This document shows positions 17,172-25,542 of a DNA stretch of 35,504 bases, piece after piece (within the stretch, counting starts at the first letter, position 1; every line of letters begins with the position of its first letter). Source of the DNA: Ruegeria arenilitoris (GTDB lineage: Bacteria > Pseudomonadota > Alphaproteobacteria > Rhodobacterales > Rhodobacteraceae). The translations under genes and the position numbers were made by a program. The notes under the pieces are model-generated. The model saw only the letters and a list, made by a program, of their open reading frames with translations. It had not been told where the DNA came from and searched no databases. Location: NCBI RefSeq assembly GCF_013035425.1, contig NZ_WQHX01000016.1:1-35504 (forward strand). Direction: 5' to 3'.

Positions 17172-18062
17172 ATGTGCCCTGCACCCGTTGATGCAGAAAC
17201 CCCGCGCGGGTTCATCATTCCGATCGGCGGCGGTGAAGACCGCGTCAAGGAAATGCAGATTCACCGAAAGTTCGTAGAACTGTCCGGCGGTGCCGACGCT
17301 GATATCGTCGTAATCCCAACAGCCTCGATGCTGGAAGAAACCGGACCGGACTATAACCGCATCTTTTCCGAGCTTGGTGCAGGCAAGGTTGAATTCCTGC
17401 CTATCTCGCGCCGCGCCGATTGCGACAACCCGGATTACGCGGGGATGCTGGATCGTGCTACGGGAATTTTTATGACCGGTGGGAACCAGTTGCGCCTGTC
17501 AGCGATTCTTGGAGGCACGCTGGTCGCCCAGAAAATCCGGCGCCGAAACGCGGCAGGGGTGCCGGTTGCAGGAACATCGGCCGGTGCTTCGATCATGTCC
17601 GAGCATATGGTAGCAGGTGGCAGCAGCAACTCTGGTCCAGCCGAAGGTAACATCACGCTGGCTCCCGGTATGGGTCTGACCAACGCCGTCATCATTGATC
17701 AGCACTTCACCCAACGCAACCGCCTGGGTCGATTGCTAACCGCTTCATCTTTTAACCCTTTTCTAATCGGATTGGGCGTTGACGAAGACACGGCGGCCTT
17801 CATTGGGCCCGATAACGTCTTTGAAGTAATCGGCAGCGGAACGGTTACCGTGGTGGATGCCAGCCATTTGACCCATTCTTCGATGTGGGATGCCCGTCGC
17901 GGCGAAGCACTCAGCCTTCTTGGACTTCGGCTTGACGTTCTGGGTGAAGGGTGCCGTTATGATCTGACGGCTCGCCAGGCTTTTCCGCCGGATGAGCATA
18001 TGGCGTTCTGCACATTGCCGGATCTGTCCGAGGATGAGGCCGCCAACGGGGGGAAACAATAA
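17172..18062 (+). CDS. cphB: cyanophycinase
   Basis: Serine peptidase of family S51 that cuts cyanophycin (multi-L-arginyl-poly-L-aspartate) from its end into beta-Asp-Arg dipeptides. The nucleophile Ser is in the elbow motif AGTSAGAS near residue 137. Other conserved segments are IPIGGGEDR at the N-terminus, FMTGGNQLRL, IIDQHFTQRNRLGRL and IGLGVDEDTA. At 296 residues with no signal peptide it is the usual intracellular form rather than the secreted CphE type. It lies 55 bp after iadA and 20 bp before cphA, so synthesis and breakdown of the polymer are encoded in one transcript. A GGAAGG lies about ten bases before the ATG. Confidence 0.95.
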   Translation: MCPAPVDAETPRGFIIPIGGGEDRVKEMQIHRKFVELSGGADADIVVIPTASMLEETGPDYNRIFSELGAGKVEFLPISRRADCDNPDYAGMLDRATGIFMTGGNQLRLSAILGGTLVAQKIRRRNAAGVPVAGTSAGASIMSEHMVAGGSSNSGPAEGNITLAPGMGLTNAVIIDQHFTQRNRLGRLLTASSFNPFLIGLGVDEDTAAFIGPDNVFEVIGSGTVTVVDASHLTHSSMWDARRGEALSLLGLRLDVLGEGCRYDLTARQAFPPDEHMAFCTLPDLSEDEAANGGKQ

Positions 18063-18082
18063 GCTAACCAACGGGGAGCCTC

Positions 18083-20884
18083 ATGAAAACAATCTCGACC
18101 AATGTCTTTGTCGGCCCGAATGTCTGGGCAAGTTTTCCGGTCATTCGCCACGTCATTGATCTGGGCGTTCTGGAAGATTGGCCTTCGGCCAAAATTGGTT
18201 CCGAGTTTATTGATGCATTGACCCAGGCCCTTCCCGGTCTGGCGGAACATGGCTGTTCCTACCGCGAACCCGGTGGTTTCATCCGCCGATTGCGCGAAGA
18301 TGAAGGCACTTGGCTTGGTCATGTTTTGGAACATTGTGCCATCGAAGTGCAGAACGTGGCCGGTTCGGATGTAACCTTTGGCCGCACGCGCGGCACAGGC
18401 GAACCCGGCCAATACAACATGGTTTACGAATACCGCCAGCGCGATGTTGGTCTGGACGCAGGCAAGCTTGCAATGCGGCTGCTGATGCATCTATTGCCGC
18501 AATCCCTCAAGGAACAGGTGGACTACGACTTCGACCCGGAATTCAACTGGGATGACGAGTTGCGTAGCTTTGTGCTGCGGGCGCAGCGCAAGGAGTTTGG
18601 TCCCTCAACCGGCTCATTGGTTAAGGCCGCGCAAGAGCGTGACATCCCTTGGATCAGGCTGAATTCTGGGTCACTGGTTCAGTTCGGGCACGGTAAATAC
18701 CAGAAACGCATTCAGGCAACCATAACCTCTGAGACCAAGCATATCTCGGTCGAGATTTCCTGCGACAAGGAAGACACCCACAATCTGCTGAACGATCTGG
18801 GCCTGCCTGTGCCGCAGCAACGCATGGTTTATTCCGCGCGTGAAGCCGTGCGCGCCGCCGCACGGATCGGGCACCCGGTGGTGGTCAAACCGCTCGATGC
18901 CAATCATGGGCGTGGTGTTTCGATCAACCTGAACTCGGATGAAGAGGTCGAGGCAGGCTTTGCCGAAGCCAAGGAACATTCCCGCAGCCGCGCCATTCTG
19001 GTGGAAAGCTTCATCACCGGGTTCGATCACCGGATGCTGGTGGTGAACAACAAGCTGGTCGCTGTAGCCAAGCGCGTGCCGGGCCATGTGGTAGGCGATG
19101 GCACGCACACGATTTCCGAACTGGTTGACATCGTGAACCAGGACCCGCGCCGTGGCATCGGGCACGAAAAAGTGTTGACCATGCTTGAGATTGACAATCA
19201 AGCCAACCGCCTGATGGAGAATGCGGGCGTTAACGAAGAGACCGTTTTGCCGGATGGCGAAGTTTTCTATCTCCGTTCGACGGCGAACCTGTCGACTGGC
19301 GGCACGGCCATTGATCTGACGGATGTGGTGCACCCTGACAACCGTGACATGGCCGAGCGTGCCATCATGGCCGTCGGGCTGGATGTGGGCGGCGTCGATT
19401 TCCTGATCGACGACATCACCAAATCCTACAAGGATATCGGCGGCGCGATTGTCGAGGTGAACGCCGCCCCTGGTTTCCGGATGCACGTGGCACCGTCCGA
19501 AGGTCAGCCGCGCGACGTGGCGGGCAAAGTGATCGACATGCTGTTTCCGGCCACCGAGGAAACCCGCATTCCCATCGCGGCAATCACCGGAACCAACGGC
19601 AAGACGACCACTTCAAGGATGTTGGGGCACATCATGAAAACCAGCGGCAAGACCGTTGGCATGACCTCGACCGATGGCGTTTATGTTGACGGCAAGCTGA
19701 GCGTGAAGGGCGACATGACGGGACCTAAGTCGGCACAGATCGTTCTGCGCGACCCGGCTGTCGATTTTGCGGTGATGGAAACCGCACGCGGCGGACTTGT
19801 GCGCTCGGGTCTGGGCTATCAGCGCTCGAACGTAGCGGCCTGCCTGAACGTCTCGGCAGATCATCTGGGTCTTGGCGGCATCAACACGGTTGAGGAACTG
19901 GCCGTTGTCAAACGCGTGGTGGTGGAAAGCGCCACCGACACGGCAGTTCTGAATGCCGATGACATCAACTGTTTGAAAATGGCCGACTATGCCGGTGCGG
20001 ATCAGATCTTTTATGTCACCACCAATCCGGGGCACAGCCTGGTCAAGGAACATATCAAGGCAGGCGGCAAGGCAATTGTGCTTGAAAAGGGCATGAATGG
20101 TGACATGCTGACCATTTATGACAACGGTCTTCATATCCCGGTGCTGTGGTCGCATCTGATCCCGGCGGCATTGGAAGGCAAGGCCATTTTCAACGTCCAG
20201 AACGCGATGTTCGCCGCCGCGATGGCCTATAGTTTCGGAGTGGATCTGGACAATATCCGCCATGGGCTGCGCACCTTCGACACCAGCTATTTCCAGGCAC
20301 CCGGGCGGATGAATGTCTATGACGAGCATCCCTTCAAGGTGATCCTCGACTATGGCCACAACCCTGCCGCGCTCAAGGCGATGGCGGCTCTGGCCGATCA
20401 GTTGGAGGTCAAGGGCCGAAGGCTGTGCGTTGTTGCGATGCCCGGCGACCGGCGCGATGAGGATATCATCGACGGGGCCGCCGCATTGGCCGGGCATTTT
20501 GATCATTTCATCTGCAAGGCAGATGACCGCCGCCGGGGCCGTGGACACGACGAAGTACCGCAAATGATGCGGCAGGCCCTGATCGACAACGGCGTCGATG
20601 ATGCCGCGATCACGATCATCCCGGATGAGGTCGAAGCGGTGACTGCAGCGTTGGAACAGGCCGCACCGGGCGATCTGCTGGTGATTTTCGGTGATGACAC
20701 AACGCGCTGCTGGAAGCAGATCATCTATTTCAACTCCGATAGCGAAGCGCCGGTCACAGAGGCTGCGCCGGTGGCAAGCCCCATCGACACCTCGTTCGAG
20801 GACATGTTCGAAAGCGACCAGAACCTGATCCGGGATGCGCGCGGCGTGCGCCTGGCCCGCGACATCAGCGAAGACGCGGATTAA
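18083..20884 (+). CDS. cphA: cyanophycin synthetase (CphA1 type)
   Basis: Multidomain enzyme that builds cyanophycin by adding Asp to the backbone and Arg to each side chain, using ATP. An N-domain spans residues 1 to about 190 and includes HVLEH at about 80-84, consistent with the cryptic metal-dependent hydrolase site reported for primer formation in CphA1. The ATP-grasp domain, about 200-480, starts with SLVQFGHGKYQKR and contains VVKPLDANHGRGVS. The Mur-ligase domain follows with P-loop GTNGKTTTSRM near 502, ETARGGLVRSGL, and DYGHNPAALKAM near 755. At 933 residues it is longer than typical CphA1 because of an acidic C-terminal tail after the Mur domain (about the last 50 residues). GGGGAG precedes the ATG by a few bases. 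It sits between cphB and a shortened paralogue. Confidence 0.95.
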   Translation: MKTISTNVFVGPNVWASFPVIRHVIDLGVLEDWPSAKIGSEFIDALTQALPGLAEHGCSYREPGGFIRRLREDEGTWLGHVLEHCAIEVQNVAGSDVTFGRTRGTGEPGQYNMVYEYRQRDVGLDAGKLAMRLLMHLLPQSLKEQVDYDFDPEFNWDDELRSFVLRAQRKEFGPSTGSLVKAAQERDIPWIRLNSGSLVQFGHGKYQKRIQATITSETKHISVEISCDKEDTHNLLNDLGLPVPQQRMVYSAREAVRAAARIGHPVVVKPLDANHGRGVSINLNSDEEVEAGFAEAKEHSRSRAILVESFITGFDHRMLVVNNKLVAVAKRVPGHVVGDGTHTISELVDIVNQDPRRGIGHEKVLTMLEIDNQANRLMENAGVNEETVLPDGEVFYLRSTANLSTGGTAIDLTDVVHPDNRDMAERAIMAVGLDVGGVDFLIDDITKSYKDIGGAIVEVNAAPGFRMHVAPSEGQPRDVAGKVIDMLFPATEETRIPIAAITGTNGKTTTSRMLGHIMKTSGKTVGMTSTDGVYVDGKLSVKGDMTGPKSAQIVLRDPAVDFAVMETARGGLVRSGLGYQRSNVAACLNVSADHLGLGGINTVEELAVVKRVVVESATDTAVLNADDINCLKMADYAGADQIFYVTTNPGHSLVKEHIKAGGKAIVLEKGMNGDMLTIYDNGLHIPVLWSHLIPAALEGKAIFNVQNAMFAAAMAYSFGVDLDNIRHGLRTFDTSYFQAPGRMNVYDEHPFKVILDYGHNPAALKAMAALADQLEVKGRRLCVVAMPGDRRDEDIIDGAAALAGHFDHFICKADDRRRGRGHDEVPQMMRQALIDNGVDDAAITIIPDEVEAVTAALEQAAPGDLLVIFGDDTTRCWKQIIYFNSDSEAPVTEAAPVASPIDTSFEDMFESDQNLIRDARGVRLARDISEDAD

Positions 20885-20898
20885 GCGGGGGTACCGGA

Positions 20899-22635
20899 AT
20901 GGACCGGATCGAAGAGCTTGAAAACGCGCTGACAATTGAAAGCGCGTACGCCGATCATATCCGGGTAGACGATGCCCGACGCTTGACCGGGCCGGGACTG
21001 TTGTGGAACCGCCCCGGCGCGGTGATGGATGTGTTTTTCACCGATACCGGCACCGCGCAGGTCACTGCTTTGTGGGAAAAACACGCGCGCCGCGTGCTGG
21101 ACGCACTTGGCTGGCAGGATCAGGACGTAACCCACCGCAGTTTCACCGGTGGCGTCAATCTGGCGATTTCAGCACCGATGGATCAGCTCTATTCCGCTAT
21201 CTTCGCGGTGCAAACCGTCTGGCATTTCTGTGCTGCCGAACTGTTGGCATCCGAGCCCGGCGATTTCGATCAGATGGTTGCGGATGTCAAAAGCGTTATG
21301 GAGAAGGAAGCCAATCCCGCGCTGATCGCCCTGATTGCGGCAGCAGAAGCGCATGGTGTGGATATCCTGTGCGATGATGACGAAGTGTCGATCGGGCACG
21401 GTACTGGCAGTCAGACCTGGCCGGTCGATGCGCTGCCTACCCCCGATGACTTGGACTGGTCGGCTCTGCACAATATCCCGGTGGCCTTCATAACCGGAAC
21501 CAACGGCAAAACAACCACAACCCGTTTACTTGAGGCGATCGCGCGCGCTTCGGGCAAGGTTGCCGGGCTGACCTCGACCGAATTTGTGCGGGTGGGAGAC
21601 GACATTCTCGACCGTGGCGATTATTCCGGCCCTGGCGGCGGGCGAATGCTGTTGCGTGACAAAAGGCTGGAGGTCGCCTGTCTGGAAGTCGCGCGCGGAG
21701 GTATCCTGCGCCGGGGTCTGCCGACCCGCGCGGCAACGGCAGCGGCGGTCACCAATGTGGCAAACGACCATCTGGGGCAATACGGGGTCAACACGGTGCC
21801 GGAACTGGCTCAGGCCAAATTCGCCGTGCATCGCACGCTGGCCGAGGGTGGCGTGCTGGCACTGAATGCCGATGACTTGTATGTCCGCGCAGAAGCGGAA
21901 AATACATCCGCAAATATCTGGTGGTTCTCGCTGGATGCGCAGAACAACCTTGTCCGTCAGGCGCGTGATGCGGGCAAGTGCTGCGCCTATGTGCAGGAGG
22001 GAGATATCGTCTTTTTCGACGGTGCGGTCGAACAGGTAGTCATTGCAGTTTCCGATGTTCCCCTGACCATGGGCGGCGCTGCGAAATACAATATCCTGAA
22101 CGCGCTGGCGGCCCTGTGCCTTGCCTTGGCACTGGACTTGCCCGTTCAGGGGGCTCGGGATGGGTTGGCCGGGTTCAAACCCGACGCCAAGGACAACCCC
22201 GGACGCTGCAACGAGTTTAGTTACAATAATGCGCGTGTTTTTTTGGATTTTGCGCATAACCCGCACTCGATTTCGGCCGTTTGCGATGCGCTGTCAAGCC
22301 TACCGGCGAAACGGCGTTACATTATGCTCAGCCATGCTGGCGATCGGTCGGATCAGGATATTCGGGACGTTACCGCGACAGCGTTAAATTTCCAGCCCGA
22401 CGTGGTCGTCGCAGCCGAACTGGAAGGGTATTTAAGAGGTCGCGAATTGGGAGAAATCCCGGACCTGATCAAAAAATCCGCCTTAGAACAGGGATATGAC
22501 GCGCAACAAGTCCTGAGAGCATCTTCGCCCTCTCTAGCTGCCTCGATGATATTGGAAAAGCTGGAACCGGGTGATCTTGCCTTGCTGTTGGTCCTGTCCG
22601 AACGCGACGCCGTGCTCGCGATGCTCGACGGATAA
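20899..22635 (+). CDS. CphA-like Mur ligase family protein lacking the ATP-grasp domain
   Basis: A 578-residue paralogue of the preceding cyanophycin synthetase. The Mur-ligase half is intact: P-loop GTNGKTTTTRLLEAI near residue 199, LEVARGGILRRGL, NDHLGQYGVNTVPELAQAK, and FAHNPHSISAV near 450. These match the equivalent CphA segments in order. N-terminal to it, residues about 140-175 resemble the CphA sequence at the start of the ATP-grasp domain (VSIGHGTGSQ against LVQFGHGKYQ). Only about 33 residues separate this motif from the P-loop, against about 300 in CphA, so the ATP-grasp core is missing. The N-region lacks the HxxEH site. It could still form an amide bond with ATP, as the Mur half of CphA does when adding Arg, but not extend an Asp backbone. 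It starts 14 bp after cphA with GGGGG upstream and is surely co-transcribed. Function unknown. Confidence 0.88.
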   Translation: MDRIEELENALTIESAYADHIRVDDARRLTGPGLLWNRPGAVMDVFFTDTGTAQVTALWEKHARRVLDALGWQDQDVTHRSFTGGVNLAISAPMDQLYSAIFAVQTVWHFCAAELLASEPGDFDQMVADVKSVMEKEANPALIALIAAAEAHGVDILCDDDEVSIGHGTGSQTWPVDALPTPDDLDWSALHNIPVAFITGTNGKTTTTRLLEAIARASGKVAGLTSTEFVRVGDDILDRGDYSGPGGGRMLLRDKRLEVACLEVARGGILRRGLPTRAATAAAVTNVANDHLGQYGVNTVPELAQAKFAVHRTLAEGGVLALNADDLYVRAEAENTSANIWWFSLDAQNNLVRQARDAGKCCAYVQEGDIVFFDGAVEQVVIAVSDVPLTMGGAAKYNILNALAALCLALALDLPVQGARDGLAGFKPDAKDNPGRCNEFSYNNARVFLDFAHNPHSISAVCDALSSLPAKRRYIMLSHAGDRSDQDIRDVTATALNFQPDVVVAAELEGYLRGRELGEIPDLIKKSALEQGYDAQQVLRASSPSLAASMILEKLEPGDLALLLVLSERDAVLAMLDG

Positions 22636-22810
22636 ACAGAGCCGGGTGCCGGTGTCACGCAGTTGTAGCTAGCACACGGCGATGTAAGCGCGCGCAAATG
22701 CAAACAGGCAGGGAAGTATGCACCAAAAATGTTGCACCTTCGACCTGAGACCGATCGGAGGCGGACTACGGTGCAGAACCCGCCAAGTGATCGTTGCGCA
22801 GTATCCGGTA

Positions 22811-22874
22811 CTTTGGGCTCAGTGGAGACTTTGAGTGAATTCCACTCAACGACCGCAGTGCGGACGAAGCCGAC
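22811..22874 (+). repeat. dispersed intergenic repeat, copy B
   Basis: The head CTTTGGGCTC is identical to the first ten bases of copy D at 30321. In the middle, TTGAGTG (22831-22837) and CACTCAA (22843-22849) are perfect 7-bp arms with a 5-nt loop. The tail ACGACCGCAGTGCGGACGAA is followed by GCCGAC. It lies between the cyanophycin operon and the end of the convergent AraC gene, so the hairpin may also serve as a bidirectional transcript end. Confidence 0.55.
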
Positions 22875-22881
22875 ATTCTTT

Positions 22882-23829
22882 TCAGATCGAACTACGGAAC
22901 TCTCTCGGTGTCATTCCTGTGTGATCGCGGAAAGCTTTGGCGAAGCCAGACGCGGTTTCAAATCCCGCTCGCTTTCCGATGTTGGCGATCGTCAGATCGC
23001 CTTTTTTCATCATTTCTTTCGCCGCCTCAACGCGGGCTTCCTTGACCAATCTGGAGAATGAAGTCCCATGTACGCCGAGCCGTCTTTGCAAAGTCGATGC
23101 CGAAATAGACATACTCGCGGCGACACCGGATACGGTGAGATTTGGATTGTCCAACTGGGTGGAGATGAGCGTTTGGAAATCAACTATGAACCTTTTATTT
23201 CTTTGGTTTTCCGCCCACCGCGCTCGCGCAACTATCTCTTCCGCTGATTGCAACATCCAGCTTGACGGAAAGCGAAAATCTGCTCCGGTATCGTCACCGG
23301 GAAGGATGTTGACGCCATCGAGATCAGACACAGGAACTGCGGATACATCGCAAACCCAAACAGTCAGTTGTTTCGGGTCCCAGCGTTTGCCGGAATAAAT
23401 TCTGAAGGCATTCATCATGTAGGCGGCATAGAAAGCGTCAATTTGCGCCGGGTCTTTGGCGGGCTTGAAAACCCTCTCAGCCACCACTTTTACCCACTGA
23501 CCATCGTTTATGATCGTGTAGTTGGCAGCGGAGATGACCCGCCGTGCGTCCAAGATCAGAGCAGACAGCAAATCTCCCAATGATCCGCGGGAAAGGTCCA
23601 CCAATTCGAAATTGGCTAGTGTCGGCAGAGCCGCGTCGAAACCAACTTTGAAACCGAAAAACGGGTCGTTGGTCGCTTCTGCGCATTTTTCCGCAAAGTC
23701 GTACCATGCGACGACTGGTAGGTGGAACTCGCCTTCCAGTAAACCATCTGCGTCTATGCCACTGGCGCGCATAATCGCTTTGTGCGCGACACCTCTGCGC
23801 TGCAGCTCAACAACAAATGGTCGAAACAT
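22882..23829 (-). CDS. AraC family transcriptional regulator (with N-terminal arabinose-binding-like domain)
   Basis: Regulator with an N-terminal ligand-sensing domain of the type found in OruR/ArgR-like AraC proteins (roughly the first 190 residues) and a C-terminal AraC/XylS DNA-binding domain with two helix-turn-helix units. The latter include VSGVAASMSISASTLQRRL and IANIGKRAGFETASGFAKAF, ending in the characteristic GMTPREFRSS. The ATG at 23829 gives about 315 residues starting at the sensing domain. An in-frame TTG at 23886 would add 19 residues, and neither start has a strong ribosome-binding site. The gene is divergent from the secreted amidohydrolase gene at 23993, its most likely target. 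Its 3' end converges on the cyanophycin operon, so regulation of that operon is possible but not indicated by position. Confidence 0.9.
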   Translation of the reverse strand: MFRPFVVELQRRGVAHKAIMRASGIDADGLLEGEFHLPVVAWYDFAEKCAEATNDPFFGFKVGFDAALPTLANFELVDLSRGSLGDLLSALILDARRVISAANYTIINDGQWVKVVAERVFKPAKDPAQIDAFYAAYMMNAFRIYSGKRWDPKQLTVWVCDVSAVPVSDLDGVNILPGDDTGADFRFPSSWMLQSAEEIVARARWAENQRNKRFIVDFQTLISTQLDNPNLTVSGVAASMSISASTLQRRLGVHGTSFSRLVKEARVEAAKEMMKKGDLTIANIGKRAGFETASGFAKAFRDHTGMTPREFRSSI

Positions 23830-23992
23830 TGTGTTCAGGACCAATGGAATAGACTTCGACACTGCCTGCCTCGAGAAGTGTTTCAATCACGTCAAGATTT
23901 CATCAAAGCGACCCGACTGCAACACACTGGCTCGAGACGTTCTGCTATTCTGACGCAAGATTGACGAATGTATCAAACTAAGGAGTTTCGAC

Positions 23993-25324
23993 GTGCCGCA
24001 AAAACCGCTAGTCGCCATCTGCTTCACCTGTTTCGCAGTAGCGGCCACGGCCCAAGAAGAACCGATGCCGATCCTGTTCACCAATGTGAACGTGTTCGAC
24101 GGAGTATCGGAAACGCTTATTGAAGATGCCAATGTGCTCGTCACCGGTAATCTGATCTCCGAGGTGTCATCAGAACCATTGGCAGTTGCCAACGGTCGCA
24201 TAATCGACGGTGGTGGTCGTACGTTGATGCCGGGCATCATCGAAGCCCACGGGCACTTGGGGCAAGCCGTGCTGCCAACGCAGGTAACCGGATCAGAAGA
24301 CTGGCAATACATGGCGTCGCTGTCGACCTTTGCGGCAAAGTACTATCTGGATCGTGGCTGGACCACTGTGCGGGATGCAGGCGGCCCGACATTCGGCCTT
24401 AAGAAGGCCATCGACGAAGGGCACATACCAGGCCCACGTATCTACCCATCGGGACGCTTCATCTCACAGACAAGCGGCCATGCGGATTTCCGCTATGGCT
24501 ATGCGGCCCCTCATCCAAACGAGGCCGAAACTGAACCCTTCTACAATCAGTTCATCGGCGCAATTGCCGACGGAGTGCCAGAGGTTCTGAGGGCCACACG
24601 CGAGGAACTGCGGAAAGGCTCGGTCCATATCAAGGTCATGGCAGGCGGCGGGATCTCATCGCAATATGATCCACTCCATACGTTGCAGTACTCAGCGGAA
24701 GAAATGCAAGCCATTGTAGGTGCTGCTGCAGATTGGGGTACCTATGTGATGGTGCATGCCTACACGGACGCTACTGTCCGCCGTGCAATTGAAGCCGGTG
24801 TTAAGGTCATCGAACACGGTCAACTCATGACAGATGAAACCGCCAAACTCGCTGCGGACAATGGCGTTTGGCTGTCTACGCAGATCGCGTTTCTCGGTGA
24901 GCCGCCAACACCGGAACAAATCGAAGCGTTTGGAGAAGTAACCGCAGCCAAGTTCAACAGTGTGCGCGAAGGTGTGGAAACATCCATTAACTTTGCGCGT
25001 GAGTATGGCATTAACATCGCTTTCGGAACTGATCTATGGGGTCCACGCCTACCGGAAATCGGAAACGAGTTCGAATACCGCACCCGTTACTTCTCCGACT
25101 TAGAAACGCTGCAACAGGCAACTTCCGTCAATGGCGAATTGCTACAACTGACAGGACCGCTAAATCCTTACCCAGAGGGACCAATCGGCGTTATTCAATC
25201 TGGGGCTTACGCGGACATCATACTGGTCGATGGAAACCCACTCGATGACGTGACCATTTTAGGCGATATGGAGAACATCCATTTCGTAATGAAGGATGGA
25301 CGTGTACACCGCAACGACCTCTAA
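23993..25324 (+). CDS. exported amidohydrolase family protein (imidazolonepropionase-like group)
   Basis: Metal-dependent hydrolase of 443 residues with a signal peptide of about 20 residues ending Ala-Ala-Thr-Ala-Gln, so probably periplasmic. Amidohydrolase-superfamily residues are visible: HxH in GIIEAHGHLG, a Lys likely to be carboxylated in IKVMAGGGISS, His in MVHAYTD and in VIEHGQLM, and Asp in FGTDLWG. Two beta-sandwich parts flank the barrel, the C-terminal one around GAYADIILVDGNPLDD. Relatives in this group hydrolyse dipeptides, Xaa-Pro/Xaa-Arg substrates or cyclic amides, so the substrate cannot be fixed. The start is GTG at 23993 with AAGGAG at 23980-23985. The divergent AraC gene probably controls it. 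A terminator-like stem follows the gene at 25361. Confidence 0.9.
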   Translation: MPQKPLVAICFTCFAVAATAQEEPMPILFTNVNVFDGVSETLIEDANVLVTGNLISEVSSEPLAVANGRIIDGGGRTLMPGIIEAHGHLGQAVLPTQVTGSEDWQYMASLSTFAAKYYLDRGWTTVRDAGGPTFGLKKAIDEGHIPGPRIYPSGRFISQTSGHADFRYGYAAPHPNEAETEPFYNQFIGAIADGVPEVLRATREELRKGSVHIKVMAGGGISSQYDPLHTLQYSAEEMQAIVGAAADWGTYVMVHAYTDATVRRAIEAGVKVIEHGQLMTDETAKLAADNGVWLSTQIAFLGEPPTPEQIEAFGEVTAAKFNSVREGVETSINFAREYGINIAFGTDLWGPRLPEIGNEFEYRTRYFSDLETLQQATSVNGELLQLTGPLNPYPEGPIGVIQSGAYADIILVDGNPLDDVTILGDMENIHFVMKDGRVHRNDL

Positions 25325-25346
25325 ATCACTGATCCAACAGTGACTG

Positions 25347-25513
25347 TTTTGGGCTCAACGCGGTCAACTGACCGTTTTTCTCAGATGACTGAAAGGATGC
25401 GCTAAGCCGACGTTTACAGTGAAATATTCGAAACTCCGACCATGAATGGCTGCTTCGCGCAGGAGCGGACGGTGGCGAAAAACTAGGCTACGACCGAGTC
25501 GCGGACAAAGCCG
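25347..25513 (+). repeat. dispersed intergenic repeat, copy C (expanded)
   Basis: The head TTTTGGGCTCAACGCGGTC begins at 25347 and the tail ACGACCGAGTCGCGGACAA, followed by AGCCG, lies at 25490-25513. The two are separated by about 110 nt more than in the other copies. The region 25455-25480 between them (GGAGCGGACGGTGGCGAAAA) may be a second partial copy, so two elements could be fused here. The element lies between the 3' ends of the convergent amidohydrolase and AraC genes. Confidence 0.45.
25361..25379 (+). terminator. probable intrinsic terminator of the amidohydrolase gene
   Basis: CGGTC (25361-25365) and GACCG (25370-25374) form a 5-bp stem with the 4-nt loop AACT, followed immediately by five T residues. 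It is 37 bp after the amidohydrolase stop codon. The stem is short, so termination may be partial. The stem is part of the head of repeat copy C. Confidence 0.55.
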
Positions 25514-25542
25514 TCGGTGGTGCTAAAGCATTTTCAGACGGT

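Noticed and set aside
19613..20935. 440-codon open frame antisense to cphA
   Set aside because: Shadow of the GC-rich cphA reading frame; rich in His, Arg and Cys and without domains.
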